From Lysinibacillus sphaericus OT4b.31 (GTDB taxonomy: Bacteria > Bacillota > Bacilli > Bacillales_A > Planococcaceae), in contig NZ_KB933398.1 of NCBI RefSeq assembly GCF_000392615.1, positions 2,556,966 through 2,620,965 of the forward strand: 64,000 nt of DNA, written 5' to 3'. Position numbers and translations under genes: made by a program. The notes beneath the pieces were generated by a model. It did no database searches, was not told the DNA's origin, and worked only from the letters and a program-made list of their open reading frames with translations. Shown here in pieces: positions 28,309 to 37,665 of the stretch (positions are counted from its first letter, which is position 1; each line of letters begins with the position of its first letter).

Positions 28309-29400
28309 ATGGGCAAACAAATAATCAGTTCAAGACAGTTTACAATCATTACCCTTCTCTATTCAATTGGTACAGGTATATTAATTATTCCAGCAAGTAT
28401 TACAAAAGATATTAAGCAAGATGCGTGGATTGTTGCCATAATAGGTGTCGTTTTAAGTCTTTTACTCGTAAAGCTATTCATTTCTTTAGCAGATAGGACC
28501 CCCACCTTAACTTTTGTGGAGGCCAATGAAAAAATATTAGGCAAATTCTTCGGTAAATTTACAGCCATTGGTTTTATCTCACTCACCTTTCTTTCGGCAG
28601 GTGAATTATTATATTTCATTGGCATTTTTATGAAAACGGAAGTTATGCCAGAGACACCTACCATGGCATTTGCACTTCTATTTAGTATAATTATTGTATT
28701 TGCCACGTACTTGGGGATTGAAGTTTTTGCACGTTCAGCCGAGATATTATTCCCTATGTTTATGTTTATTTTTATTATCTTTGTCGTTTGTATCTCTCCG
28801 GAAGTGGATATCAAAAATATTCAGCCGATCTTCGAAGCAAGTTCCAAATCAATGGCCTCTAGTATAGTTTTATTTATGAGTATTTTTTCATTTCCGTTGG
28901 TTGTGTTATTAATGATTTTCCCCTCTACTGTCAATGTGCATAAATCAGCTAAAAAAGGTTATTACATTGGCACAATTATTGGCGGTATGGTGCTTATTAT
29001 TATTATTGCTTTATCGATTCTTGTCCTTGGGTCAACAAATACAGCCCAACGTGCATTTCCAAGTTATGCACTAGCACAAAGGATATCGATAGGGAACTTT
29101 TTACAACGAATTGAGATTGTCATGGCTTTTATGTGGCTGTGCTCCATATATATACGAACTTTTATGTAATTTTATGCGTCTGTCATTGGCATAGCACAAA
29201 TCCTAAAAATAAAGGATCATCGCCCCCTCATATTACCACTTGGTATGATTGCCATGGTCATTTCTCAAATTGTGCATCCTGATATCGTTCACTCTAATAA
29301 TTACAATAAGGAAACCTGGCCTCTTTTTTCATCCGTGTTCGCAATTTTCTTGCCACTACTGTTACTTTTGGTCGCTAAAATACGAAAAATTAAGGGTTGA
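28309..29400 (+). pseudogene. Spore germination receptor B subunit (GerAB family) with an in-frame stop
   Basis: The frame encodes a GerAB-type amino-acid-permease-like membrane protein. An ochre codon at 29167-29169 interrupts it after 286 residues (…SIYIRTFM). Past the stop, the same frame continues without interruption for 77 residues: FYASVIGIAQILKIKDHRPL, then LILPLGMIAMVISQ, and ends VAKIRKIKG. This supplies the last helices normal for a 360-370-residue B subunit. A single base change (for example TAT or TAC to TAA) explains it. The start is ATG at 28309 after GAAAGGGTGG. Unless read through, the receptor would lack the end of its ligand-binding subunit. Confidence 0.85.
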
Positions 29401-29446
29401 AGGTGCCTGGCACGCAAACAATTTACAAACAATTCTCCAGTGACAG

Positions 29447-29500
29447 AAAAAGGAATTATCATGAGCATGTCTCGTATAGACTTGCCCGCTGATAATTCCG
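29447..29500 (-). terminator. Terminator of metA
   Basis: On the minus strand GGAATTATC pairs with GATAATTCC across a 30-nt loop, followed by TTTTT. Confidence 0.6.
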
Positions 29501-29532
29501 CAATAGAAACGTTTCAGTTGTGATAACTCACA

Positions 29533-30471
29533 TCAAATATGAAATTCTATATGATCTTCGGCAAAATCCCATTCATATGGTGTTTCTTGGTAGACATAGT
29601 AATTTAGCCAGTTTGAGAATAATAAATGCGTATGTGCTCGCCATGTATTCATCGGTTCATTTGATGGGTTATCATTTGGGAAGTAATTAACCGGTACCGT
29701 AATATCTAATCCTTTAGCAACGTCACGACTATATTCGTCTGCTAGTGTTGTCGCATCATATTCAAGATGTCCCGTGATCATAATATTTTTATTGTCTTTG
29801 GATTGGACAATAAAAACGCCCGCTTCTTCAGAATAGGATAGTAAGTGTAAATCAGGATGGTTACGCACTTCATCAATCGATACGGAAGTATAACGTGAAT
29901 GTGGCGCTGTAAATAAATCGCTAAATCCACGTACTAAATCCACGGTTAAATCCGTAATCACATGCGAATATACACCCGAGCATTTTTCTGGTAATTCGAA
30001 TTTACCAATTCCGTAATGGTGATAAAGTGCAGCCTGAGCACCCCAACAGATGTGCATTACAGAAGTTACGTTTTTCTTTGACCAATCCATTATTTCTGAG
30101 ATTTCTTCCCAATAATTCACCTCTTCATATGCCATTTTTTCAACAGGTGCACCTGTAATAATCATGCCATCAAAACGACGATGACGAACTTCTTTAAACG
30201 TTGAGTAGAATAACTGTAAATGTGATTTACTGACATTCTTCGATTCATGGGTGGCCGTATTTAAAAACGTAATATTTACTTGCAAAGGAGTATTACCTAG
30301 TAGACGCAGTAATTGGAGCTCCGTTTTTTCTTTTTCTGGCATCAGATTAAAAATTAAAATATTTAACGGACGAATTTGTTGTGTTTTTGCTCGGTCTTCT
30401 TCCATCACGAAGATTTTTTCCTCACGTAAATGTTCGCCAGCTGGCAAGTTTTTCGGAATATTAATTGGCAT
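29533..30471 (-). CDS. metA: Homoserine O-acetyltransferase (MetA family)
   Basis: Activates homoserine in methionine synthesis. The 312-residue class I glutamine-amidotransferase-like enzyme has nucleophile Cys142 ([16 protein letters not shown]), and GHLEYD supplies the His/Glu pair. Residue 111 is Glu (GAPVEK). In the B. cereus enzyme Glu111 is known to select acetyl-CoA whereas Gly at that place gives succinyl transfer, so acetyltransferase is the better name. GGGGAATG precedes the ATG. An S-box riboswitch upstream shuts it off when S-adenosylmethionine is plentiful. Confidence 0.94.
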   Translation of the reverse strand: MPINIPKNLPAGEHLREEKIFVMEEDRAKTQQIRPLNILIFNLMPEKEKTELQLLRLLGNTPLQVNITFLNTATHESKNVSKSHLQLFYSTFKEVRHRRFDGMIITGAPVEKMAYEEVNYWEEISEIMDWSKKNVTSVMHICWGAQAALYHHYGIGKFELPEKCSGVYSHVITDLTVDLVRGFSDLFTAPHSRYTSVSIDEVRNHPDLHLLSYSEEAGVFIVQSKDNKNIMITGHLEYDATTLADEYSRDVAKGLDITVPVNYFPNDNPSNEPMNTWRAHTHLLFSNWLNYYVYQETPYEWDFAEDHIEFHI

Positions 30472-30523
30472 GTTGCATTCCCCATTTCATTTCATTTTAT
30501 TTTTTTCTCTGTATATAAAAATC

Positions 30524-30567
30524 AAAAAATCCCCCTCATTCCATACGAGCAAGAATGAGAAGGATTT
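30524..30567 (-). terminator. Intrinsic terminator of the S-box riboswitch
   Basis: On the minus strand AATCCTTCTCATTC pairs imperfectly with GAATGAGGGGGATT and is followed by a T-run, just before metA. Confidence 0.8.
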
Positions 30568-30582
30568 ATCATCACGTTCACT

Positions 30583-30688
30583 CTTATCTCTCAAAGGAAG
30601 AATCCTTTGCTGGAAGTAGCACCTTTCTAACGAAGTTAGAGGTTGCTGAAGCGTCATAGGGCCAAATCCCTCAGCTTCTCTTGATAAG
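30583..30688 (-). ncRNA. SAM-I (S-box) riboswitch
   Basis: The minus strand shows the conserved S-box parts in order: CTTATCAAGAG, GCTGAGGGA, TTTGGCCCTATGACGCTT, CAGCAACC, AAGGTGCTA, CCAGCA, and the closing GATAAG that pairs with the first CTTATC. It controls metA. Confidence 0.94.
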
Positions 30689-31145
30689 ATTATTTAATTA
30701 ATGAGAATTGTATCATGAACAATTAAGAATTTCAATAATACATAGAATATTTCGTTTATATGTTTTCTATGTCGTTAAAATTTTTAAATTTACATTATCC
30801 ATATAATAGTACACTCGGTTGGGTGTTTTATATCATTTTCGATGCTCTTTTTTCGCATCGATGACGATTATTTGCACAATATATGCTCAAGATGCTGCCT
30901 CTATGTATCATAAACTGAATCATTCCACAGTCGCGAGTAGGATTCGTCTGCGTATGCTTGTCATTTGCTTTGTAGCACGGGCTACCAAATATTTTCATGC
31001 TTACGTTTAAATTTTTTGCCATTGTGCTCATACTAGCTTTACTCTATTGGACAACACTCGTTTTCGCATTTTGTCATAAGAGAAATTGATAATAGCTACC
31101 ACGTATGAATTATGTTAAGATATACCTTATGTAACAGAGAGGAAC
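30689..31145. other. Intergenic region between metA and the GIY-YIG gene
   Basis: No supported gene on either strand. A small hairpin pairs CGATGC with GCATCG at 30840-30860. GAGAGG near 31137-31142 is the ribosome site for the next gene. Confidence 0.4.
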
Positions 31146-31529
31146 GTGAATATTTTGATTAAAATTGAACTACCAAAACCAGATTTAGTAATTCGTCAGC
31201 GCGAACAAGTGTTAAAACCAGGTGATGTGCCTATCACGCCTTACCATGGATTTATCGACTTCCACAAGATCACACGCGAAAATGGCGGCATTTTCTTTTT
31301 CTACAATGAGAAAAACGAACTTTTATATGTAGGGAAAGCACGTAAAATTCGTCAACGTATAAAAAAACACTTTGAAGACAATGTATCTCCTATGAAAAAA
31401 TACCGCGATGAAATTTTCAAAATTGAAGTGTACGAAATTGAAGATCCAATGGAACGTGAAATTTACGAAACATACGCTATCAACACTTTCCGTGCAAAAT
31501 ACAATCTTGATAAAGTATTTTTTGAATAA
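31146..31529 (+). CDS. GIY-YIG nuclease-domain protein
   Basis: A 127-residue protein whose centre resembles the UvrC N-terminal GIY-YIG endonuclease domain: GGIFFFYNEKNELLYVGKA (about residues 48-66), RKIRQRIKKHF, and the acidic residue in MEREIYETYAI. The first tyrosine of GIY is replaced by Phe. It lacks any other UvrC domain, so it is a stand-alone family member of unknown role. The GTG at 31146 has a ribosome site only three bases away; the TTG three codons later is an alternative. Confidence 0.75.
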   Translation: MNILIKIELPKPDLVIRQREQVLKPGDVPITPYHGFIDFHKITRENGGIFFFYNEKNELLYVGKARKIRQRIKKHFEDNVSPMKKYRDEIFKIEVYEIEDPMEREIYETYAINTFRAKYNLDKVFFE

Positions 31530-31538
31530 AAAAATTAG

Positions 31539-31571
31539 GGACTTACTCAATTATTTGAGTAAGTCCTTTTT
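31539..31571 (+). terminator. Terminator of the GIY-YIG gene
   Basis: GGACTTACTCA pairs perfectly with TGAGTAAGTCC, followed by a T-run. Confidence 0.9.
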
Positions 31572-31606
31572 CTATTACTACTGTAGGTTCTTGATAAAAT
31601 TCATTC

Positions 31607-31643
31607 TAAAAAAACACGCCGTAGATAGTACATTTACGGCGTT
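31607..31643 (-). terminator. Terminator of yhdT-panF
   Basis: ACGCCGTA (31616-31623) pairs with TACGGCGT (31635-31642); on the minus strand a T-run follows. Confidence 0.85.
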
Positions 31644-31648
31644 GCTTT

Positions 31649-33094
31649 CTAAATAAATAGTTTTTCATTTTTAAATTTATGCGCTGTACAGAGACTAACG
31701 ATAACAAAAACAATGAATGAGGCGATAATTGGAATGGTTACGGTATGCATGCCAAACACAGAAGGATAAAAACGGTCAATGACAATATACAACGTCATGC
31801 CGGTAATCATTGATGCAATCGCTCCATATTTGTTTGCCTTTTTCCAATAAAGCCCTAGTACTACTGACCATATAAAGACTGCTTCCAATCCCCCGAAGGC
31901 AAATAAATTTAACCATACGAGTAAATCTGGAGGATTTAAGGCAAATACAACGACAGCTAAGCCAATTACCGTTGTGACGATAAAGCTAGCCCGTTTAATT
32001 TCTGCATCATTTGCAGTTGGCTTCACATAGTTTAAATAAATATCCTTTACAACCGTTGAGCTGACTAGCATTAACAAAGCATTGACCGTAGACATCGTTG
32101 CCGCCATTGGAGCAGCTAACACAATACCCGCTAAAAACGGTGGTAATACTTTTAACGTGAGCATTGGCATTACCTTATCGCCAATGTCGATACCCGGCAT
32201 TACTGGTCGTGCTAAGACACCAATTAAATGCATACCAAACATTATCGTCCCTATCGCAATAGTGCCAATAATAATTGCTAAATGCATGCTTTTTGAATCT
32301 TTATAGCTCATGGCACGTACAGCAATTTGTGGGAGCCCTACTACCCCTACACCAATTAAAATCCAAAATGTTGACACGTATAATGGCGTTAAGTCCCCAT
32401 CTGCTCCGAATGGTGACACAAGATTAGGGTTTTCAGCGACTAGTGATGCCATAATATTATCAATTCCACCACCCGCAATGATTGTCCCAATTAGTAAAAT
32501 GACAGTTCCTATGACCATAATTGAACCTTGTACAGTGTCTGTTAACGCCACCGCACGGAAACCACCAATAATCACATAAATTAATACAGAAACCGCAAAA
32601 ATAAAGAGTGCAGCTGTATAGTTTAGTCCAGTTAACGATTCGATTAGACGCGCACCACCAACCCACTGTGCCATCATCGCAGAAAATAAAAAGACGATAA
32701 TACTAATAGCAGATAAAATAACGATGACATGGCTTTTATAGCGTTCGCGTAAAAAATCAATTAACGTAATAGCTTGATAACGCCTTGCGATAATGGCAAA
32801 TTTCTTGCCTAATATCATAAGCACAAAATACCCAGCTGGTAATTGCGCCATCGCCAGCAGTACCCAGCCAAGTCCTTTATTGTATGACACACCGGGTCCT
32901 CCAATGAAGCTACTTGCACTACCGTATGTGGCAATCATGGTCATCGCGAGGATGAAGCCACCCATTTCACGACCACCTAGGAAATACTCCTGCAAAAATG
33001 AATTAGATGTGCGTACATGCTTATTCGACCATATCCCTATACCAAAAATGATTACTAAAAATAGGAAAAGTGGTAAAATGACCTGCCAATGCAT
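31649..33094 (-). CDS. panF: Sodium/pantothenate symporter
   Basis: A 481-residue SSS-family transporter with about thirteen helices. Landmarks include SFLQEYFLGGREMGGFILAM near residue 40, YGSASSFIGGPG, AMMAQWVGGARLIE and PMAATMSTVNALLM. Together with the small YhdT-type protein directly upstream, this pairing is diagnostic of PanF, which imports pantothenate for coenzyme A synthesis. The start overlaps the yhdT stop by one base (TAATG). Confidence 0.88.
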   Translation of the reverse strand: MHWQVILPLFLFLVIIFGIGIWSNKHVRTSNSFLQEYFLGGREMGGFILAMTMIATYGSASSFIGGPGVSYNKGLGWVLLAMAQLPAGYFVLMILGKKFAIIARRYQAITLIDFLRERYKSHVIVILSAISIIVFLFSAMMAQWVGGARLIESLTGLNYTAALFIFAVSVLIYVIIGGFRAVALTDTVQGSIMVIGTVILLIGTIIAGGGIDNIMASLVAENPNLVSPFGADGDLTPLYVSTFWILIGVGVVGLPQIAVRAMSYKDSKSMHLAIIIGTIAIGTIMFGMHLIGVLARPVMPGIDIGDKVMPMLTLKVLPPFLAGIVLAAPMAATMSTVNALLMLVSSTVVKDIYLNYVKPTANDAEIKRASFIVTTVIGLAVVVFALNPPDLLVWLNLFAFGGLEAVFIWSVVLGLYWKKANKYGAIASMITGMTLYIVIDRFYPSVFGMHTVTIPIIASFIVFVIVSLCTAHKFKNEKLFI

Positions 33095-33354
33095 TACTCA
33101 TCCACCTCCTCATCAAATGGCACCTCTTTGAAAAAGAGTTTCATGACGAGCCAGATAAGCACAATCATAAAGACGGTCCCCGCCATACAGCTGTAGAAAA
33201 ACCAAGACGGGAAGCCCAAAACATACGTATAATTAACTGGATCACCAGCACCAAGCCCATACGCAAAGCCGTACCAAATAGCAAAATTGACAATGACAAG
33301 TGCAATGCCAATGAGCGCCTCCCGATGCGCAATTTTAAATCGGTAATCTTTCAA
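33094..33354 (-). CDS. YhdT-family small membrane protein (DUF997)
   Basis: An 86-residue protein with two membrane helices (about residues 13-31 and 50-72). YhdT proteins are encoded immediately before panF in many bacteria and are presumed helper subunits. The start is TTG, with GGGGG eight bases upstream. Confidence 0.82.
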   Translation of the reverse strand: MKDYRFKIAHREALIGIALVIVNFAIWYGFAYGLGAGDPVNYTYVLGFPSWFFYSCMAGTVFMIVLIWLVMKLFFKEVPFDEEVDE

Positions 33355-33889
33355 AGTTGTATCCCCCTAACCTACTCTATTTTACTGATATGGACGTATT
33401 ATGGGAAGCTTTGTGTAGAAATAGGTGGAAATAAATAGTCAGAAACCGTTATTTCCGTTCCAGGCGCTCCCTTTCTACAGGCACGGCGCCAACTAATTTT
33501 TGCGTCGGGTCGCCGCAAAAGTGGATTTTCCGCACGTGCTGTTCCTGCAGAAGTGTCGCGCCTTCCTCTCCAATCAACTTGTATCGCTTACTGATAGCCT
33601 ATTCTACTCCTAACCTGCTAAAAATACTTTAGGGGATGAAAATTCGACGCGCCCAACAATAAAAAAGATCGAAACGAATAGGGCATATCGTTGGTTTAGG
33701 ATTTTGTTTTCATACATAAAATTCAGGGGGAATTTGAATTCAACTACCTTCAAAAACGACAAAATACCCTGAGAGGTGAAACTCTCGGGGTATTTTGTAG
33801 ACAGTCTGACATTTGCACAAATCTTACTGTGCTTTAGCAATATAGGCATAATTATAATTTCATAACTTCACAAACTTATGCAACTTCAG
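33355..33889. other. Intergenic region with a GC-richer repeat-like block
   Basis: No gene. Positions 33449-33600 are distinctly GC-richer than the flanks and begin TTATTTCCGTTCCAGGCGCT, which resembles the start of a repeat family common in Bacillaceae intergenic DNA (from memory). GGAAATAA / TTATTTCC (33427-33456) forms a small stem beside it. Confidence 0.4.
33761..33798. terminator. Bidirectional terminator-like hairpin
   Basis: AAAATACCCTGAGAG pairs with CTCTCGGGGTATTTT, downstream of the DinB gene on the minus strand. Confidence 0.7.
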
Positions 33890-34405
33890 CTAACTTGTCG
33901 CGCCTACAAGTAATTTTATTTCTTTTATTTGCTCTATGTGCCGCTGTTCATGCAAATAAATCTGTTCAACCCATTGATCGAGATGCAGATCACCTAAAGC
34001 AGGATGCTTCACTGATTTTTTCGCTAATAAGGATGAATCTGCAATAGTGCTCAGAAAAGTCACCAATTTATTTCTCGAATCGTTTAACAAATCGACTATT
34101 TGTTGTACTTCAAACGGTTCTACATTTGGTTCTACAATCTTTGGTGCATTAATCTTTTTCGTTCTATCCAATATTAGTAGATGTACTTTTTTACGTTCCT
34201 GTAGCGTACTATCACTCTCTTGTAATCCCCATGCAATCGCCTTTAGAGTTGCTTGTTCAACTAGTACTAAGTGATGGCAAACCTGTGCGACACTCCACGT
34301 ATTCGTATCAGGCTTATAATTAAATTGAGCCTCACCTAATAAAGTAATCTCCGTTACTAGGTTATTTCTCGTTTCTGCTAGATTGTCATGTACTAATTTA
34401 TTCAT
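33890..34405 (-). CDS. DinB-family protein
   Basis: A 171-residue four-helix-bundle protein of the DinB/YfiT superfamily, members of which are metal-dependent and often transfer thiols such as bacillithiol. Probable metal ligands are the histidine in VCHHLVLVE (about residue 45) and the pair in YLHEQRHIEQI near the C-terminus. The ATG follows a G-rich site (GGGGG). It stands alone with its own terminator. The substrate is unknown. Confidence 0.78.
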   Translation of the reverse strand: MNKLVHDNLAETRNNLVTEITLLGEAQFNYKPDTNTWSVAQVCHHLVLVEQATLKAIAWGLQESDSTLQERKKVHLLILDRTKKINAPKIVEPNVEPFEVQQIVDLLNDSRNKLVTFLSTIADSSLLAKKSVKHPALGDLHLDQWVEQIYLHEQRHIEQIKEIKLLVGATS

Positions 34406-34541
34406 TAAAATACCCCCTTCATCCTAAAGTGCGTTGCTAGATGCGTCTTCTATCTATATTCTTGATGATGAAGACATTTTCCTTTTTACCCCTCAACATA
34501 TAAATTTTACTGAGCGATTAAAAGTTCGTATGGTGCTCGAC

Positions 34542-36008
34542 TTAAGAAATTGTAAGGTATAATTGCAATGCTTTTTTATCAATTTTGCCAACAATCGTTT
34601 TTGGTAGCTCCTCTATGAAAATAATTTTTTTAGGCATTTTATAGCGCCCTAAAGATTCCTTACAAAGTGCTGTTATTTCTTGTGAAATAACAGCTGTTTT
34701 ATGGCTACACACTATAAATGCCGTGACGATTTCTCCCCAATAATCGTCTGGTGCCCCAATAACTGCAACTTCTTTGACTAACTGGTGCCGTAAAATACAT
34801 TGCTCTACTTCTTGTGGGTAGACATTTTCACCACCACTAATAATCATTTCTTTAAGCCTACCAACAATATAGAAATCCCCATCCTCATCCATCTTTGCTA
34901 AATCGCCAGTCTTTAACCAGCCATTGTCAATGGTTTTCTCCGTTTCAAGTGGATTATTCCAATAAAACTCAAACATATGCTTCCCTCTGATGAACAACTC
35001 TCCTACTTCATTTGGTACACAGCTTTTTCCCGTTGTATTGACAATTTTAGTGTCATTGAACTGCATGCTTTTACCAACTGCCCCCTTTTTTCGATAGGCA
35101 TCTTCGCGTGAAATATAAAAATTATTCGGCCCTGCTTCCGTTAATCCGTATCCTTCTTTGAAGAATAATCCCTTCTTAAAGAAAGCATCGTATATGGGAT
35201 GTGGACATGGGGCCCCTCCCGATAAAAACACATTGACAGTTGGAAAATGAGTTTCTTGAAAATACGTAGTCGTAATCATTGCCTGATACATTGTTGGGAC
35301 AAAAAGAGAAATGGTCGTTTTATATTGATTGATAGCAATCAGCGCGTTTTCTGCTTCAAATTTATCACCTATAACCACTGTACCACCCGCCATGAGTAAA
35401 GGGATACATAAGGCATTTATGCCACCAGTATGAAACATCGGCATATAATTCAAAGTACAATCATCTTCACGCAGTCCCCAGCTAATAATCGTATTAATAG
35501 CATTCCAATTAACTGAATTGAATGAAAGGACGACCCCTTTCGCTTTTCCCGTTGTACCACCTGTGTAGATCATGAGCCACGGAGCATTCATATCCATTTG
35601 CGTAACACTAGGAGAAGCGGCCGGTTCAATCCTTTGTTGGATGGACTGTCTATTTTCACATGTCAGCGGACAGGAAATACCCTCATCGTAAAGAAGTAAG
35701 GAAGGCGTGGCATCAGCCATAATTTGATTTAATTCTTCCAGGCTCAAACGCCAATTTAACGGTACATAAATCAGTCCCCTTAACCCACAGGCAAATAATA
35801 TGGCAAAGAGGACAATGTTATTGCGCGCAAAAATAGCTACTCGACTTCCTTGTTGCAAATTTTGACGTTCAAAGAAATGACTCCATTTTGCAATTTCAGT
35901 TGTTAACTGTTGATAGGTCCATTGTTCGTTCGTTTCTAAGTTGATCAATGCTAATCGAGTAGGAGTTAAGGAAGCGCGTTTTACTATCCAAGCTTGCTCC
36001 ATAAACAT
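34542..36008 (-). CDS. AMP-dependent acyl-CoA synthetase/ligase
   Basis: A 488-residue ANL-superfamily enzyme that activates a carboxylic acid with ATP and coenzyme A. Motifs: P-loop-like MIYTGGTTGKAKGVV (residues 146-160), GYGLTEAG, GWLKTGDLA, GRLKEMIISGGENVYPQEVE and the catalytic lysine in LPKTIVGKIDKKAL. The acid substrate cannot be assigned; the sequence is not clearly the long-chain FadD type. It is the last gene of the nine-gene operon that begins with an ABC importer, so it probably activates the imported compound or a cleavage product. GGAGG lies nine bases before the ATG. Confidence 0.88.
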   Translation of the reverse strand: MFMEQAWIVKRASLTPTRLALINLETNEQWTYQQLTTEIAKWSHFFERQNLQQGSRVAIFARNNIVLFAILFACGLRGLIYVPLNWRLSLEELNQIMADATPSLLLYDEGISCPLTCENRQSIQQRIEPAASPSVTQMDMNAPWLMIYTGGTTGKAKGVVLSFNSVNWNAINTIISWGLREDDCTLNYMPMFHTGGINALCIPLLMAGGTVVIGDKFEAENALIAINQYKTTISLFVPTMYQAMITTTYFQETHFPTVNVFLSGGAPCPHPIYDAFFKKGLFFKEGYGLTEAGPNNFYISREDAYRKKGAVGKSMQFNDTKIVNTTGKSCVPNEVGELFIRGKHMFEFYWNNPLETEKTIDNGWLKTGDLAKMDEDGDFYIVGRLKEMIISGGENVYPQEVEQCILRHQLVKEVAVIGAPDDYWGEIVTAFIVCSHKTAVISQEITALCKESLGRYKMPKKIIFIEELPKTIVGKIDKKALQLYLTIS

Positions 36009-36026
36009 GTTGAACGCCCTCCTTTA

Positions 36027-36758
36027 TCACATCATAATGGCGCCATCCACATGAAGCGTGTGGCCATGTACATAGGATGCCTCATCAGATGCTAAAAATA
36101 GATAGGCATTGGCAATATCTCGTGGGGTACCTAATCGTTGTAACGGCACGATAGAGCGCATTTGTTCAAGAATTTTTTCTGGCATTTTCTTTACCATTTC
36201 AGTTTCTGTAAAGCCAGGTGCAACTGCGTTGACATTGATGCCTTTTCGCCCTAGCTCCTTGGCCCAAGTTTTGGTCATACCGATAATAGCTGCCTTCGTT
36301 GCGGCATAGTTTGTTTGACCAATATTGCCGTATATCCCACTAACAGAAGACGTATTGATAATTTTGCCATGACCGGCTGCAATCATATGCGGGATGACTT
36401 CTTGTGTACAATGAAAAACTCCTGACAAGTTGACATCAAGCACCTGTTGAAACTGATCTTCCGTCATTTTAATGAGCATAGCATCGCGTGTTATTCCTGC
36501 ATTATTGACTAAAATATCAATTCGACCAGCTTGCTCTATCACAGCTGCGACTAATCTTTTAACACTTTCCTTATCAGCGACATTTGTTTGCACAAAGGTT
36601 GCTTGATTACCAAGTTTATCTGCTGCTAGAGCACCCGTTTTTTTATCAAAATCAGCTATAAAAACGCTCGCCCCCTCTTCTATAAAACGTTCTGCAGCAG
36701 CATAACCTATCCCATTGGCCGCACCCGTAATAATGGCCACTTTATTGTTTAAGCGCAT
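36027..36758 (-). CDS. SDR-family oxidoreductase, FabG-like
   Basis: A 243-residue classical short-chain dehydrogenase with TGAANGIGYAAAERF (residues 11-25), NNAGI, the catalytic serine in INTSSVSG, YxxxK as YAATK, and the FabG-style GITRDAMLIKM segment. It reduces 3-oxoacyl or oxidises hydroxyacyl substrates with NAD(P)H. The operon context argues for a dedicated catabolic step rather than general fatty acid synthesis. I start at 36758, with GGAGG eight bases upstream; the ORF opens five codons earlier, but that would put the ribosome site inside the gene. It overlaps the hydrolase gene by 17 bp. Confidence 0.88.
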   Translation of the reverse strand: MRLNNKVAIITGAANGIGYAAAERFIEEGASVFIADFDKKTGALAADKLGNQATFVQTNVADKESVKRLVAAVIEQAGRIDILVNNAGITRDAMLIKMTEDQFQQVLDVNLSGVFHCTQEVIPHMIAAGHGKIINTSSVSGIYGNIGQTNYAATKAAIIGMTKTWAKELGRKGINVNAVAPGFTETEMVKKMPEKILEQMRSIVPLQRLGTPRDIANAYLFLASDEASYVHGHTLHVDGAIMM

Positions 36759-37653
36759 AATTCTTTCCTCCAATTTCTAAAAAGGTTTCTATTTTCGATA
36801 TAAGCTGGGGCAAATCATCAATTAATGGCGAATGCCCGCAATTTTCTAAACATATAAATTCCGCACATTGGCCTAAATCTTGCATGATTTCATCATTCAT
36901 TTGCTCTGTTATCACGTAATCACGATCTCCCCTTAACACGAGCGTCGGAATATCAATTTGCTGGGCTTCATGCGTCCCTTTTGCCACCTCATGATCAAAG
37001 GCACTTATATTGAACATGTTCAATGCATGGTACACTTCCGCAAGGTTTCGTTGACTAAGCATATCCTCTACATATGCCTCATACTGTGCTGTGTCAGGCT
37101 GTAGATGTGTGTAAATCAAAGCGTTCCAAATCGACTGTAAGCCTTCCACATTATTCGTATCATAGAGACCTTGTACTAATTTCGTTTTAGACGAATCGAC
37201 GAGTACCTCCTGGTAAGTGGATGCTCTTTTTAAGGATGCTTGATTGCCTGTACCTAAATCACTATAAAATGGATACCCTCTCGTGGAAGCTGAGGCCAGT
37301 AAAATGAGTCGCTGGCAATAGCCAGGATAATTTGCAACAAATTGCATACTTACAGCCCCACCTGTGGACCAGCCAATCATGTCAAACTGTGACAATTGGA
37401 TTGCCTCAACAAAAAGCCTCACATCTTCGCTAAAATCTTTGATAGAAGTGATTGCTTGACGATAAGACGAACCACCAAATCCCCGTAAATCTATTGCATA
37501 AATGGTGTATTTAGTATCTAAAGACGCGATTAGTACATCCCAATGCTTAGAAGAGGTCATATTGCCATGAATCAGCAATAAAACATGTGATCCACCAGCA
37601 CGTTTTCGATATGAAATGGATTCCCCATTCGATAGTTGAACTGTTTGTAGCAT
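36742..37653 (-). CDS. Alpha/beta-fold hydrolase
   Basis: A 303-residue hydrolase with oxyanion strand LLLIHGNMTSSKHWD, nucleophile Ser96 in GWSTGGAV, a candidate acid in LRGDRDYVI, and the histidine in ENCGHSPLIDD. Such enzymes split esters, thioesters or C-C bonds. It lies between a KAS III-like and a FabG-like gene in the transporter operon, so a C-C or ester cleavage in the same pathway is plausible but not proven. A strong GGGAGG site precedes the ATG. Confidence 0.86.
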   Translation of the reverse strand: MLQTVQLSNGESISYRKRAGGSHVLLLIHGNMTSSKHWDVLIASLDTKYTIYAIDLRGFGGSSYRQAITSIKDFSEDVRLFVEAIQLSQFDMIGWSTGGAVSMQFVANYPGYCQRLILLASASTRGYPFYSDLGTGNQASLKRASTYQEVLVDSSKTKLVQGLYDTNNVEGLQSIWNALIYTHLQPDTAQYEAYVEDMLSQRNLAEVYHALNMFNISAFDHEVAKGTHEAQQIDIPTLVLRGDRDYVITEQMNDEIMQDLGQCAEFICLENCGHSPLIDDLPQLISKIETFLEIGGKNYALKQ

Positions 37654-37665
37654 TGCTCTTCCTCC

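Noticed and set aside
30828..31031. Minus-strand 67-residue protein between metA and the GIY-YIG gene
   Set aside because: No ribosome site, no domain, and composition unlike the neighbouring genes.
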